Shown here one piece after another: positions 9,273 through 18,158 of a DNA stretch of 64,000 nucleotides. The stretch's first letter is position 1; each line of letters begins with the position of its first letter. Location of the stretch: NCBI RefSeq assembly GCF_015477805.1, contig NZ_JADLQL010000001.1:1116001-1180000 (forward strand), in the 5' to 3' direction. The translations under genes and the position numbers were made by a program. The notes under the pieces were generated by a model. It was not told the DNA's origin and searched no databases. It worked only from the letters and a program-made list of their open reading frames with translations. Source of the stretch: Nocardia flavorosea. GTDB taxonomy: Bacteria; Actinomycetota; Actinomycetes; Mycobacteriales; Mycobacteriaceae.

Positions 9273-9824
9273 ATGTCGGCGGTACGGCTACTGGTTCTCG
9301 GGGTGACACGACGGCAACAGCCGACCCACGGTTACGCGGTCCGCCGCGAGCTGTTGTCCTGGCGCGCGGACACCTGGACCAATGTGCAGCCGGGCTCCAT
9401 CTACCACGCCGTCAAACAACTCACCCAGGAAGGCAAGCTGCGCACCCTGGGCACCGAAGGCGGCAGCCGCGGCCCGGGCCGAACCCTGTTCGAGCTGACC
9501 CCCGATGGCGAAACGGAATTCTTCGAACGCCTCGATACCGCACTGACCAGCGTCGATATGGAAGAACTCGGCGCCGGAATCGCTTTCATGGACGCACTCC
9601 CCCGCGCGGAGGTGATCGCGAAACTCGAACAGCAGCGCATCCGCAGCCACGCCGTCCGCAACGATCTTCTCGCCATGATCGCCGACTACCCCGGACGCTA
9701 CGAACCCCCGCACTTCACCGATCTACTCGAACTGTGGAGCGGGGTCTTCGACAACCTCACCGGCTGGACCTCGGGTGTCCTCGACCGGCTGGAGCGCGGC
9801 GAATACCGGCTGTCCGGCGACTGA
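9273..9824 (+). CDS. PadR-family transcriptional regulator
   Basis: 183 residues, with AAGGGAG upstream of the ATG. The N-terminal winged helix is typical of PadR (LLVLGVTRRQQPTHGYAVRREL, PGSIYHAVKQLTQEGKL, YELTPDGE-like FELTPDGETEF). A helical dimerisation tail follows. It probably represses itself and the divergent glyoxalase-fold gene through the repeated sites at 9188-9243. The inducer is not predictable. A different PadR-type gene is at 49103. Confidence 0.88.
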   Translation: MSAVRLLVLGVTRRQQPTHGYAVRRELLSWRADTWTNVQPGSIYHAVKQLTQEGKLRTLGTEGGSRGPGRTLFELTPDGETEFFERLDTALTSVDMEELGAGIAFMDALPRAEVIAKLEQQRIRSHAVRNDLLAMIADYPGRYEPPHFTDLLELWSGVFDNLTGWTSGVLDRLERGEYRLSGD

Positions 9825-9993
9825 CGCCCACCACCGCTCATTCGCCCGGCGGAGAAATGGACCGGGCCCCGGGGATTACCAGGCCATCCCTGAGCCTGCC
9901 GCGGCAATCATCGAGTCCACGGATGCACCCCCGATCCGGTGGCCGAGACCGAACGAGGCGGAGGTAGCGTGGCGACGCCGAAACGCGGAACGA

Positions 9994-10590
9994 TCAGTTG
10001 CGGGCGCCGGGCTCGGAACTGTCAGGGATGACCGCGCGCTTGTCCAGCGCGATCGCCGAGCGCGGGGGCTCGTCGGTGTACCACTCGTCCACCACGACAC
10101 CATCGACGATATCGGCGTCCACAACCGTCACCGACTGCCGCGGCATGGTGGCGGCGATCGCGGCGACCCGGCGAGCGGCCAGTGCGGCGAGCAGCGGACG
10201 GAACAGCGCGCGGGTGGGCGGGAGCAGCATGAGCAGCCCCACCACCGAGGTGACCAGGCCGGGGACGAACATGAGGACACTGCCCAATGCCACCAAAGCA
10301 CCGTCGGCGACCGCGGCACCCGGGGTGATCTCCGCACGGGAGGCGCGGCGGAACTGTTCACCCACGCGCCGCCACTGGGAGCCGAGCAGCAGCATGCCCG
10401 CGGCGGAGCTGGCGATGAGCAGCAGAATCGCCGGAACCGCGCCGAGCCAGGACACGGCAGCGGCGAAAACAGCGATCTCGACGACGAGATAGACGATGAA
10501 GCCGAGGGCAGGCAGGCGCGGGTCGGGCCCGGCGGCGGTAGCGGAGCGTGACCACGCAGGGCCCTCGGGCCTGCCGGATGGATACTGCAT
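9994..10590 (-). CDS. fxsA: FxsA family membrane protein
   Basis: 198 residues starting at ATG 10590 with AAAGG upstream. After a short polar lead come hydrophobic segments typical of FxsA (PALGFIVYLVVEIAVFAAAVSWLG; ILLLIASSAAGMLLL; ALVALGSVLMFVPGLVTSVVGLLMLLPPTR). The GxxxLxxPGxxTxxxGxxLLxPPxR region is the family hallmark. E. coli FxsA is an inner membrane protein that relieves phage T7 exclusion by F plasmid PifA when overexpressed; the normal role is unknown. It converges with the padR gene. Confidence 0.85.
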   Translation of the reverse strand: MQYPSGRPEGPAWSRSATAAGPDPRLPALGFIVYLVVEIAVFAAAVSWLGAVPAILLLIASSAAGMLLLGSQWRRVGEQFRRASRAEITPGAAVADGALVALGSVLMFVPGLVTSVVGLLMLLPPTRALFRPLLAALAARRVAAIAATMPRQSVTVVDADIVDGVVVDEWYTDEPPRSAIALDKRAVIPDSSEPGARN

Positions 10591-10654
10591 GGGCGAACCT
10601 TTCGGTCGGACTACCCGTACAACGCACGAGATGTCCGTTTTGCTCCCGGACCGG

Positions 10655-11323
10655 TCAACCGCCGGGCCGCACCAGCCCGGTTTCGTAGGCCAGCACCACC
10701 GCCTGGACGCGGTCACGCAGATCGAGTTTTGTCAGCACCCGGCCGACATGAGTTTTGACCGTGGCTTCGGACAGGAACAACCGGCCGGCGATTTCGGCGT
10801 TCGACCGGCCCGCGGCGATCTCCTCCAGCACCTCGCGCTCCCGCGCCGTGAGCACATCCAGGACCGAAGGATCGCGGGACGGCGCAGGCTGCTCGGCGAT
10901 CAGGCGGTCGAGCAGACGTTTGGTGACCTTCGGCGAAACCACCGCATCCCCGGCGGCGACGCTGCGGATGGCGGAGATCAGATCCTCCGGCGGGGTGTCT
11001 TTGAGCAGGAACCCACTGGCCCCGGCACGCAGCGCACCCAACGCGTGCTCGTCGAGGTCGAAGGTCGTCATCACCAGCACCCGGGCGCCGTGGCCGGCCT
11101 CGAGAATCCGGCCGGTGGCGGTGACACCGTCGACCACCGGCATCCGGACATCCATCAGCACGATATCCGGTTTCAGTTCGGCGGCCTGACTGATGGCGGT
11201 GGCGCCGTTCTCGGCCTCACCGACCACTTCGAGATCGGGGTGGGCACCGAGCACCATCTTCAGACCGACACGCATCAGTTCCTGGTCGTCGACAACGAGC
11301 ACGGTGATCGGCACGAACACCAA
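10655..11323 (-). CDS. NarL/LuxR-type response regulator
   Basis: 222 residues from a TTG at 11323; GTG codons at 11320 and 11314 are equally plausible starts. The receiver domain has the acidic pair VVDDQ, phospho-acceptor Asp near residue 58 (DIVLMDVRMP), and the later Thr and Lys (MTTFD, LLKDTPP). The LuxR-type DNA-binding domain is at the C-terminus (LTAREREVLEEIAAGRSNAEIAGRLFLSEATVKTHV). It lies 18 bases downstream of its histidine kinase and is surely its partner. Target genes are not evident. Confidence 0.9.
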   Translation of the reverse strand: MVFVPITVLVVDDQELMRVGLKMVLGAHPDLEVVGEAENGATAISQAAELKPDIVLMDVRMPVVDGVTATGRILEAGHGARVLVMTTFDLDEHALGALRAGASGFLLKDTPPEDLISAIRSVAAGDAVVSPKVTKRLLDRLIAEQPAPSRDPSVLDVLTAREREVLEEIAAGRSNAEIAGRLFLSEATVKTHVGRVLTKLDLRDRVQAVVLAYETGLVRPGG

Positions 11324-11341
11324 TGTAGTGGCGGTGGCCGG

Positions 11342-12511
11342 TTATTCCGCATCCGGCGATGTCAGCGGGATCCGGGCGTGCACCCGCCACGCCCCCTCGG
11401 CGGTTCGGCCGGCCTCCAGGCTGCCGCCGAGTATCGCCATCCGTTCCCGCATCCCGGCCAAACCCAGCCCGCTGCCCTGGATCCGGGCCTGCGGGTGCAC
11501 CGGTACGCCACCGGAGTCGGTGATCTCGATCTCGACGTCCCGGACGTGCCGGTGCACTCGTACCCATGCCTTCGGATGGGCACCGGCATGCCGGAGAGTG
11601 TTGGTCAGCGCCTCCTGCACGATGCGGTGTACGCCCAATCCGACCTCAGGAGCGATATCGTCCAGCTCACCCGAGAGTTCGAGCTCGACCGCCAGGCCGG
11701 CGTCGCGCATGAGCTGCGCCACTCTGGCCAGCCCTGCCGTGCCGTGCTGAGGCACTTGGTCGGGTGCGTGTTCGGTGCGCAGCAGTGCGACGGTGCGGCG
11801 CAGTTCGCGCAACGCGTCCCGCCCGGTACCGGCGATGGTGACCAGAGCCTGTTCGGTCGTGTCCGGCGCGGTGCGCAGCGCATAGCGGGCGCCGTCGGCC
11901 TGGACGATCATCACGCTCACCGCGTGCGCGACCACATCGTGCAGCTCGCGGGCGATCCGGGTGCGTTCGGCCGAGACCGCGTCGTGCGCCCGCCGCTCCC
12001 GTTCGGATTCGGCGACAGCGTGCCGGGCCGCCACTTCGGCGTCGTAGGCGCGCCGGGCGCCCGCGAATTCGGCCAGCACCCAGCAGAAAGCGAAGTAGAT
12101 CACGACGAATGCCAGATCGCTGAGCTTGAATCCGGTCGCCGCCGCCATCCCGTAGGCGGTATCGGCCACCAGCGCCAGCGCGTACAAAAACCCTTCCAGC
12201 CGGCCGATATACGCCACCAGCGTGTAGAGCATGATCCCGTGCCCGAGCAGCGCGGCGTGCACTGTGGGATCACCGACGATGTAGCCGATGGTGCTGGTAC
12301 AGAACGACAGCACCATGAAGGTCACCGCCATCGCCCGCGGATAGACCCGCCGCAAGGCGATCGGCAGCGGGAGCAGCACGGAGAACACCAGGAACGCGGC
12401 CGGGTTCGCGCTCTCGCGGGCGATCACCAGATCGAGGATCAGCAGTAACAGCGCGAGCATGGAATCGGCGACGACAGGTTTGTCTCGAAGCCACAAACTG
12501 AACCGGCGCAC
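11342..12511 (-). CDS. Sensor histidine kinase (HisKA_3 / NarL-partner type)
   Basis: 389 residues from GTG 12511. The N-terminal half carries five or six hydrophobic helices with almost no extracytoplasmic loop, suggesting sensing within or at the membrane. The dimerisation/phosphoacceptor region reads RIARELHDVVAHAVSVMIVQ, with the phospho-His in ELHD. The ATPase has an N box (IVQEALTNTLRHAG) and a G box (GSGLGLAGMRER). It shares an operon with the response regulator at 10655. The signal is unknown. Confidence 0.9.
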   Translation of the reverse strand: MRRFSLWLRDKPVVADSMLALLLLILDLVIARESANPAAFLVFSVLLPLPIALRRVYPRAMAVTFMVLSFCTSTIGYIVGDPTVHAALLGHGIMLYTLVAYIGRLEGFLYALALVADTAYGMAAATGFKLSDLAFVVIYFAFCWVLAEFAGARRAYDAEVAARHAVAESERERRAHDAVSAERTRIARELHDVVAHAVSVMIVQADGARYALRTAPDTTEQALVTIAGTGRDALRELRRTVALLRTEHAPDQVPQHGTAGLARVAQLMRDAGLAVELELSGELDDIAPEVGLGVHRIVQEALTNTLRHAGAHPKAWVRVHRHVRDVEIEITDSGGVPVHPQARIQGSGLGLAGMRERMAILGGSLEAGRTAEGAWRVHARIPLTSPDAE

Positions 12512-12795
12512 GAAACCAGCTTAGAGCCGGGCCGCCGGCCGGTAACCGCAGCAGTGTCCGGTAGCTACCGGCGACGTACCCGCAGTCGCGTCCGCACGTC
12601 CCCGGCTTCCGGATGACATGTGGCGGACCCGGCGAAACCGGAGTCCGAAGGGATGCGTTGCACAACCGTTCGGACAGCGGCACCGAGCGGAGCCGGTTCC
12701 CGTCGCGACCGGCCCGGCTGTATATCCTGACCTGTCGTGCGCTCATCGTCTCCGCTGGTCATTGTTCATTTTTCTGTCGATGCCCCGATCACCCG

Positions 12796-13563
12796 ATGGA
12801 GCTGACCGACTGGGTGGTGCTGCTCTCCGCCGCCACGGCGGCCGGCTGGGTCGATGCGGTGGTGGGTGGCGGTGGGCTGATCGTGCTGCCGACGTTGCTG
12901 CTGGTATCGCCGGGCATTGCGCCGCAGACCGCGCTCGGCACCAACAAACTCGCCGCGGTCGCCGGTACCGCAACCGCGGCGGTCACCTTCGCCCGCAAGG
13001 TACCGCTGCAGTGGCGGTTGCTTGTCCCGGCCGCGGTACTGGCGGCGATCACCGCCGCGGCCGGCGCGGCAGCAGTCTCCTTGATCGACCGCGACCTGTT
13101 CATCCCGATCGTGCTGGTGGTGCTGGTGGGCGTGGCGATATTCGTCACCGCTCGGCCGTCGATCGGCATCACCCTCGCGACCCATCCGCCGTCACGCCGC
13201 AAAGCGGTGCTGGTGATCGCGCTGGCCGCCGGGCTGATCGGCGCCTACGACGGCCTGCTCGGTCCAGGCACGGGCACGTTCCTCATCATCACATTCGCGA
13301 CCCTCCTGGGGACCGAATTCGTACGCGCCGCCGCGATGGCCAAGGTGATCAATTGCGGGTCGAATGTCGGTGCGCTGATCTTTTTCGGGTGCACCGGCCA
13401 CATCCTGTGGGCGCTGGGTGCGGCCATGGCCGTGGCCAATATCGCGGGGGCGGTGGTCGGGTCACGGATGGCGCTGGCTCGGGGTGCGAAATTCGTTCGC
13501 GTGGTCCTGCTCGTGGTCGTCGTGGCGATGGTGATCCGGCTGGGCTGGCAGCAGTTCGCCTGA
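12796..13563 (+). CDS. TauE/SafE (TSUP) family membrane permease
   Basis: 255 residues, starting at ATG 12796. The family's hallmark opening is clear: AAGWVDAVVGGGGLIVLPTLLL...PQTALGTNKLAAVAGT. It repeats in the second half as LIGAYDGLLGPGTGTFLIITFA...RAAAMAKVINCGSN, so the inverted-repeat eight-helix fold is complete. TSUP proteins export sulfite or sulfonates, or take up other small anions. No sulfur-metabolism genes lie nearby, so the substrate is open. There is no clear ribosome-binding site. It is divergent from the histidine kinase. Confidence 0.87.
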   Translation: MELTDWVVLLSAATAAGWVDAVVGGGGLIVLPTLLLVSPGIAPQTALGTNKLAAVAGTATAAVTFARKVPLQWRLLVPAAVLAAITAAAGAAAVSLIDRDLFIPIVLVVLVGVAIFVTARPSIGITLATHPPSRRKAVLVIALAAGLIGAYDGLLGPGTGTFLIITFATLLGTEFVRAAAMAKVINCGSNVGALIFFGCTGHILWALGAAMAVANIAGAVVGSRMALARGAKFVRVVLLVVVVAMVIRLGWQQFA

Positions 13564-13592
13564 GCCGCTGCCGCCCCGGCCGGTCACCCGGA

Positions 13593-14459
13593 TCACGCAC
13601 CAGAGGGGACGGGCCGCTCCGAACGTCCCTCATGGGCGTGCGATCCCGCTGCGCCGGCGACCGCTCCCGTTACCCGTTTCGCGATCCGCGCCACCAGGGT
13701 GCGCGGCCGCCGCGGCATCAGGTGCGCGGCCGCGAAGTTCTGGCGGCCGGGAACGATATAACCCTTGTTGCGCGCGAGAGCCCGCAACGAGGCCTGCACG
13801 ACTTCGGTCGTGGTGCCCATCGAGCCCGTTACGGCGGCGTCGCGAGTACCGACCACATCGAAGAACCCGGTTTCGGTGGGGCCGGGACACACCGCGAGTA
13901 CCTTGATACCGCGCTCGCGGTATTCGCTCCACAACGCCAGGCTGAAGTTGAGCACGAACGCTTTGCCCGCGGCGTAGGTCGCGAAGTACGGCGCGGGCTG
14001 TAATGCCGCGGTGGAAGCGATATTGACCACTTCACCGTATCCGCGCGCCACCATCCCCGGGATCAGCCGATGGGTAAGCCCCTCCAGGGAAACAACATTG
14101 ATCATCAACTGGCTGTGGTCTATCTCGGCGGCAATATCTTCGTACCGGCCGGCGCTGCCGAAGCCGGCGTTGTTGACGAGCACGTCGATCGAAATACCTC
14201 GTGCGGCCAGTGCGGTCACGACCCGTTCGGCGGCCCGGGGTTCGGTCAGGTCCTGGACCACCACCTCGACCGCGACGCCATAACCGGCGCGCAGTTCGGC
14301 AGCCAGCGATTCCAGGCGATCCGCCGAGCGCGCAACCAGGACGAGATCGTCGCCCCGGGCAGCGAGCGCAGTGGCGAACTCGGCGCCGATCCCCGAGGAG
14401 GCACCGGTGACGAGCGCGGTTCTGGTCGAGCGATTGATATCGAACTCTTCGGATTCCAT
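13593..14459 (-). CDS. Short-chain dehydrogenase/reductase, TetR-linked
   Basis: 288 residues. The NAD(P) site is TGASSGIG, followed by NNAG, the catalytic serine in IASTAALQ, and the YAAGK pair. An Arg two residues into VARSADR suggests NADP(H) preference. The C-terminal tail is basic and extends beyond the core fold (residues 245-288). The start at ATG 14459 removes a long unrelated upstream frame. It diverges from a TetR regulator with a 24-base operator in the gap, so it is probably the regulated enzyme. The substrate is unknown; similar proteins act on alcohols or ketones of lipids and xenobiotics. Confidence 0.85.
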   Translation of the reverse strand: MESEEFDINRSTRTALVTGASSGIGAEFATALAARGDDLVLVARSADRLESLAAELRAGYGVAVEVVVQDLTEPRAAERVVTALAARGISIDVLVNNAGFGSAGRYEDIAAEIDHSQLMINVVSLEGLTHRLIPGMVARGYGEVVNIASTAALQPAPYFATYAAGKAFVLNFSLALWSEYRERGIKVLAVCPGPTETGFFDVVGTRDAAVTGSMGTTTEVVQASLRALARNKGYIVPGRQNFAAAHLMPRRPRTLVARIAKRVTGAVAGAAGSHAHEGRSERPVPSGA

Positions 14460-14486
14460 GCACGAAACAGTAGCAGTTTCTCCATA

Positions 14487-14510
14487 AACCGCAACATATA
14501 AGTTGCAGTT
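14487..14510. promoter_or_regulatory. Operator palindrome between SDR and tetR-type gene
   Basis: An inverted repeat AAC-N-GCAAC / GTTGC-N-GTT with a six-base AT spacer. Its outer and inner arms both match perfectly. It lies 28 bases upstream of the SDR start and 59 upstream of the TetR start. It is a good candidate site for the adjacent TetR protein. Confidence 0.65.
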
Positions 14511-14568
14511 ACCTCTGAAGTCGCTTCGTTCGAGTAAGCTATCGAGGAAGTCCACCCGAGAGGAGCCC

Positions 14569-15165
14569 ATGCACCCGCCCACCGGAGCTCGACCACTTCG
14601 CGCCGATGCCGAACGCACCGTGCGCACCATCCTCGACGCCGCCGAACGTGTCCTCGGCCAGAATCCGAACGCGACATTGGAACAGATCGCCGAGGCCGCA
14701 GGAGTCGCGCGCACCACCGTGCACCGCCGATTCGCCAATCGAGACGATCTCGTCCGGACCATGGCGATCGAGGCGTGGCAACGGATGGACGCCGCCGTCG
14801 ACGCCGCCCGCCCGTACACCGCACCACCGCTGGTGGCGCTGCACCAGGCCACCGCCAACGTCGTCGCGATCAAACACGGCGCCGCGTACGCCTTGGACCG
14901 GGTGGGTCCCGCAGATGATGAGGTCGCCGAAATCCAAGCCGCGGTGTTCGGCAAATGCGATGCCGTTCTCCGCCGTGCGCAAGCCGAGGGGGTCGTCCCG
15001 GCCGAAGCGGACCTCGACTGGGTCCGGCGTGTCTACTTGGCACTCATCACCGAAACCGTCCACGGCGAAACCGACGCCGATCCACCAGCCGATCCGGACA
15101 CTCTCGCCCGCCGAGTGATCGATACGCTGCTGCACGGGACCGCCGGTCGTCCCCGGGATCGCTGA
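14569..15165 (+). CDS. TetR-family transcriptional regulator
   Basis: 198 residues. ATG 14569 is favoured by GAGGAG six bases upstream; the longer frame from 14503 would run into the operator. The N-terminal helix-turn-helix is clear (ILDAAERVLGQNPNATLEQIAEAAGVARTTVHRRFANRDDLV). A ligand-binding helical domain follows. The divergent SDR and the palindrome at 14487-14510 point to local repression. The ligand is unknown. Confidence 0.9.
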   Translation: MHPPTGARPLRADAERTVRTILDAAERVLGQNPNATLEQIAEAAGVARTTVHRRFANRDDLVRTMAIEAWQRMDAAVDAARPYTAPPLVALHQATANVVAIKHGAAYALDRVGPADDEVAEIQAAVFGKCDAVLRRAQAEGVVPAEADLDWVRRVYLALITETVHGETDADPPADPDTLARRVIDTLLHGTAGRPRDR

Positions 15166-15494
15166 CCCGGTGGCGAACCTTCCGATCGGCCGGAGCCGCC
15201 GCCCCCAGCCCCGCCGGTCATCCGAGCCCCCGGCTGCACTGCACCGCGGTGACCATATGATTCGCCGGCTTCGGCGGGTCGTCCGTGGTGGCCCCCAAGT
15301 CGATCGAGAACGGGAACCGGCGCCGTGCTCCGGCGGTCACGGTGGTGTTCTGGGCTCGGTGCGAATCCTTTCGCGGGCTAGCACGCTCATATAGGTTATG
15401 AGACTGCGACCGAAACAAAGCAGCGCGATAGGCAATGCCCCGCCCGCTCCACACTCACCGGCCGCCGCACCGGGCCCTCGAGGAGGTGAGTGGA
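15166..15494. other. Gap upstream of the ECF sigma gene with an inverted repeat
   Basis: No gene is supported here. At 15386-15402, CTCATA and TATGAG flank a five-base spacer about 95 bases upstream of the sigma-factor start. This is the only AT-rich island in the gap and may be an operator or part of an autoregulated promoter. Confidence 0.4.
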
Positions 15495-16034
15495 GTGGGC
15501 CGTGACTGGGCCGGTGAACAGCTCGTCCTGGCGGCCCAGCGCGGTGATCCGGAAGCGATCTCGGCGGTCGTGCAGGGGGCCCACCCGCATGTGCGGCGCT
15601 TCGCCCAGCATTTGTGCGCGTCGTCCGCCGATGCCGAAGACGCCGCGCAAGAGGCCCTGATCACGCTGTATCGCAAGATCGGGACCCTGAATGCCACCGC
15701 GGCTCTCGCGTCGTGGATGTTCCGTATCGTCCGCAACGAATGCCTGCGTCGTGCCCGATACCTGCTCGATCGCGGGCCGCTGACCGCCGACTTCGCCCCG
15801 GAGATCGTTGCCTCGGCGGAGGACGAGGTCTTGCACCGCCTCGACGCCGACCAGCTCACACAGGCGATCAGTGCGTTACCCGATCTCCAGCGCCGAGTCC
15901 TGATCATGCGCGATGTGCTCGGCTACCCCGGGCGTGCGACAGCCGATGCCCTCGGCCTGAGCACCACGGCGATGAAATCGCAATTGCACCGGGCACGCAC
16001 CGCTATCCGCCACAACCTCGACCGTAACCCGTGA
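15495..16034 (+). CDS. ECF-family RNA polymerase sigma factor
   Basis: 179 residues from GTG 15495, chosen because AGGAGG stands eight bases upstream. Region 2 runs from about residue 10 to 85 (HPHVRRFAQHLCASSADAED, EALITLYRKI, SWMFRIVRNECLRRAR). Region 4 is at the C-terminus (LPDLQRRVLIMRDVLGY, TTAMKSQLHRARTAIR). No anti-sigma gene follows. Instead a peroxiredoxin begins 17 bases after the stop, so an oxidative-stress role is a reasonable inference. Confidence 0.9.
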   Translation: MGRDWAGEQLVLAAQRGDPEAISAVVQGAHPHVRRFAQHLCASSADAEDAAQEALITLYRKIGTLNATAALASWMFRIVRNECLRRARYLLDRGPLTADFAPEIVASAEDEVLHRLDADQLTQAISALPDLQRRVLIMRDVLGYPGRATADALGLSTTAMKSQLHRARTAIRHNLDRNP

Positions 16035-16051
16035 ATCGAAGGGAACCCCCC

Positions 16052-16525
16052 ATGCTCACATCCGGATCCCCCGCACCCGACCTCGTACTCGAGGACACCA
16101 CGGGGCAGCCCTGGCGGTTGTCCCACCACCGCGGTGTACACAACGTTCTGCTGTATTTCATGCGGTCGACGTCGTGCCCGATCTGCAACCGGCACGTTCG
16201 CGATCTCATTGCCCGGCGAGACGAATTCGACGCCGACAACGTTCATATCGCCATCGTGGTACCCGAGGACCGCGATGCGGGGCAGGCATGGAAGACCAGG
16301 CGCGGGATCCCGTTCCCTGTCCTGTCCGGCGCCGCGACACCGTCGTACGAGACGGTCGGGCTCGCCCGCAAAATCTTCGGTTCGATGCAGCAGTCCGGCA
16401 CCCTCCTCGTCGACCGCGACGGCATCGTGCGGCACGCCCATGGCGCCACCCTGCCCCTCAACAGTTACGACAAGAAGGGACTCGCGACTGCCGTCGAATC
16501 CCTACGCAGCCACACGCTCAGGTGA
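16052..16525 (+). CDS. Peroxiredoxin, AhpC/TSA-like
   Basis: 157 residues with a thioredoxin-fold peroxidase pattern: GSPAPDLVLEDTTGQPWRLS, then LLYFMRSTSCPICNRHVRDL with the peroxidatic cysteine in a CxxC arrangement, then IVVPEDRDAGQAW and GTLLVDRDGIVRHAH. The ATG at 16052 has GAAGGGA upstream; a GTG at 16031 overlaps the sigma gene stop and is an alternative. It should reduce hydroperoxides in the cytoplasm using a thioredoxin-like donor. The tight coupling to the ECF sigma gene suggests one operon. Confidence 0.83.
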   Translation: MLTSGSPAPDLVLEDTTGQPWRLSHHRGVHNVLLYFMRSTSCPICNRHVRDLIARRDEFDADNVHIAIVVPEDRDAGQAWKTRRGIPFPVLSGAATPSYETVGLARKIFGSMQQSGTLLVDRDGIVRHAHGATLPLNSYDKKGLATAVESLRSHTLR

Positions 16526-16607
16526 CACCCGCCGGATCGAGCGCCCGGCGCAGGATCCGAGCAGTCGCCGGAAATATTCCGCGGTTGGTAAGTTGGTCGG
16601 GGTGAAC

Positions 16608-18158
16608 ATGGCGACGTCCACCGAACCCGGCGGGCACTCTTGCGGGCACGATATCGATCCCGAATTCGCGGATCTACCGCTGCGGAGTCTGACCGATGCG
16701 GCGCTGTCCGCGGCCCGCGCGGCCGGCGCCGAACACGCGGATCTGCGGGTGCACCGGCTGTGCACGCAGTCGATCAGGTTACGTGACGGCCGCGTGGAGG
16801 CGTTGACCGATACCGTGGAACTGGGTTTCGCGGTACGGGTCATCGTGGACGGCACCTGGGGTTTCGCCTCGCATGCGGTGCTGAATCCGGAAACCGCCGC
16901 GCAAGTCGCGCGTTCGGCGGTGGCGGTCGCGACGAGTCTGCGGGCGCTGAACCGGGAGCGGGTCACGCTGGCGGACGAACCCCGTTACGACAACGCGCGC
17001 TGGGTCTCCGCCTACGGGATCGATCCCTTCACGATCCCGTCCGCTGACAAAGTGGCGCTGCTGCAGCACTATTCGGGCCGGCTGTCGGCCGCGGACGGGG
17101 TCGATCACGTCACCGCGGCCCTGTTGCAAGTCAAGGAACAGACCTACTACGCCGATACGGCAGGCTCGGCGATCATCCAGCAGCGGGTGCGCCTGCAACC
17201 CGAACTGGAGGCGATCACGGTCGATACCGCCTCCGGCGGGTTCGAGACCATGCGGACGCTGGCACCGCCGGTCGGACGCGGCTGGGAATACGTCACCGGT
17301 GCGGACGGTGTGTGGGACTGGGATACGGAACTGAGCCGGATCCCGGAGTGGCTGACCGAGAAGGTGCAGGCACCGAGCGTGGTGCCGGGCCCGACCGATC
17401 TGGTCATCGACCCCACCAACCTGTGGCTGACCATCCACGAATCCATCGGGCACGCCACCGAATACGACCGGGCCATCGGCTACGAATCCGCCTACGCCGG
17501 CACCTCGTTCGCCACCCCCGATCTACTCGGCACACTCCGATACGGAACGCCGGTCATGCACGTCACCGCCGACCGGGTGCAGCGGCACGGCCTGGCGACC
17601 GTCGGCTACGACGACGACGGGGTGGCCGGCCAGCGCTGGGACCTGATCCGCGACGGCGTCCTGGTGGGCTACCAGCTCGATCGGGTGTTCGCGCCCCGCC
17701 TCGGCCTGGACCGGTCCAACGGCTGTTCGTACGCCGATTCCCCACACCATGTGCCGATCCAGCGGATGGCGAATGTCTCCCTGCAGCCGGACCCGCAGCG
17801 CGACACCAGCACCCGGGAACTGATCTCGCGGGTCACCGACGGTATCTACATCGTGGGCGATAAGAGCTGGTCGATCGATATGCAGCGCTACAACTTCCAA
17901 TTCACCGGCCAGCGGTTCTTCCGGATTCGCAACGGCGAACTGGACGGCCAGCTGCGTGATGTGGCCTATCAGGCCACCACCACCGATTTCTGGGGTTCGA
18001 TGGAGGCGGTCGGCGGCCCGTCGACCTGGCAGTTGGGTGGCGCGTTCAACTGCGGTAAGGCGCAACCGGGGCAAGTGGCAGCCGTCAGTCACGGCTGTCC
18101 GTCGGTCCTGGTACGCGGTGTGAACGTGCTCAATACGCGGACGGAGGCAGGGCAGTGA
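16608..18158 (+). CDS. tldD: TldD-family metallopeptidase
   Basis: 516 residues. The catalytic zinc motif is IHESIGHATEYD near residue 277, matching HExxxH of TldD. The N-terminal domain begins LRSLTDAALSAARAAGAEHADLRVHR, and the C-terminal barrel contains the SNGCSYADSPHHVPIQRM and KSWSIDMQRYNFQFTGQ blocks. TldD pairs with TldE to form a heterodimer that threads unfolded peptides and cleaves, for example, microcin leader peptides or antitoxin CcdA in E. coli. The partner gene overlaps it by four bases. No RiPP precursor is recognisable nearby. Confidence 0.92.
   Translation: MATSTEPGGHSCGHDIDPEFADLPLRSLTDAALSAARAAGAEHADLRVHRLCTQSIRLRDGRVEALTDTVELGFAVRVIVDGTWGFASHAVLNPETAAQVARSAVAVATSLRALNRERVTLADEPRYDNARWVSAYGIDPFTIPSADKVALLQHYSGRLSAADGVDHVTAALLQVKEQTYYADTAGSAIIQQRVRLQPELEAITVDTASGGFETMRTLAPPVGRGWEYVTGADGVWDWDTELSRIPEWLTEKVQAPSVVPGPTDLVIDPTNLWLTIHESIGHATEYDRAIGYESAYAGTSFATPDLLGTLRYGTPVMHVTADRVQRHGLATVGYDDDGVAGQRWDLIRDGVLVGYQLDRVFAPRLGLDRSNGCSYADSPHHVPIQRMANVSLQPDPQRDTSTRELISRVTDGIYIVGDKSWSIDMQRYNFQFTGQRFFRIRNGELDGQLRDVAYQATTTDFWGSMEAVGGPSTWQLGGAFNCGKAQPGQVAAVSHGCPSVLVRGVNVLNTRTEAGQ

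Noticed and set aside
14460..14954. N-terminal extension of the SDR to 14954
   Set aside because: It would run through the divergent TetR gene and the operator, and the Rossmann motif begins right after the ATG at 14459.
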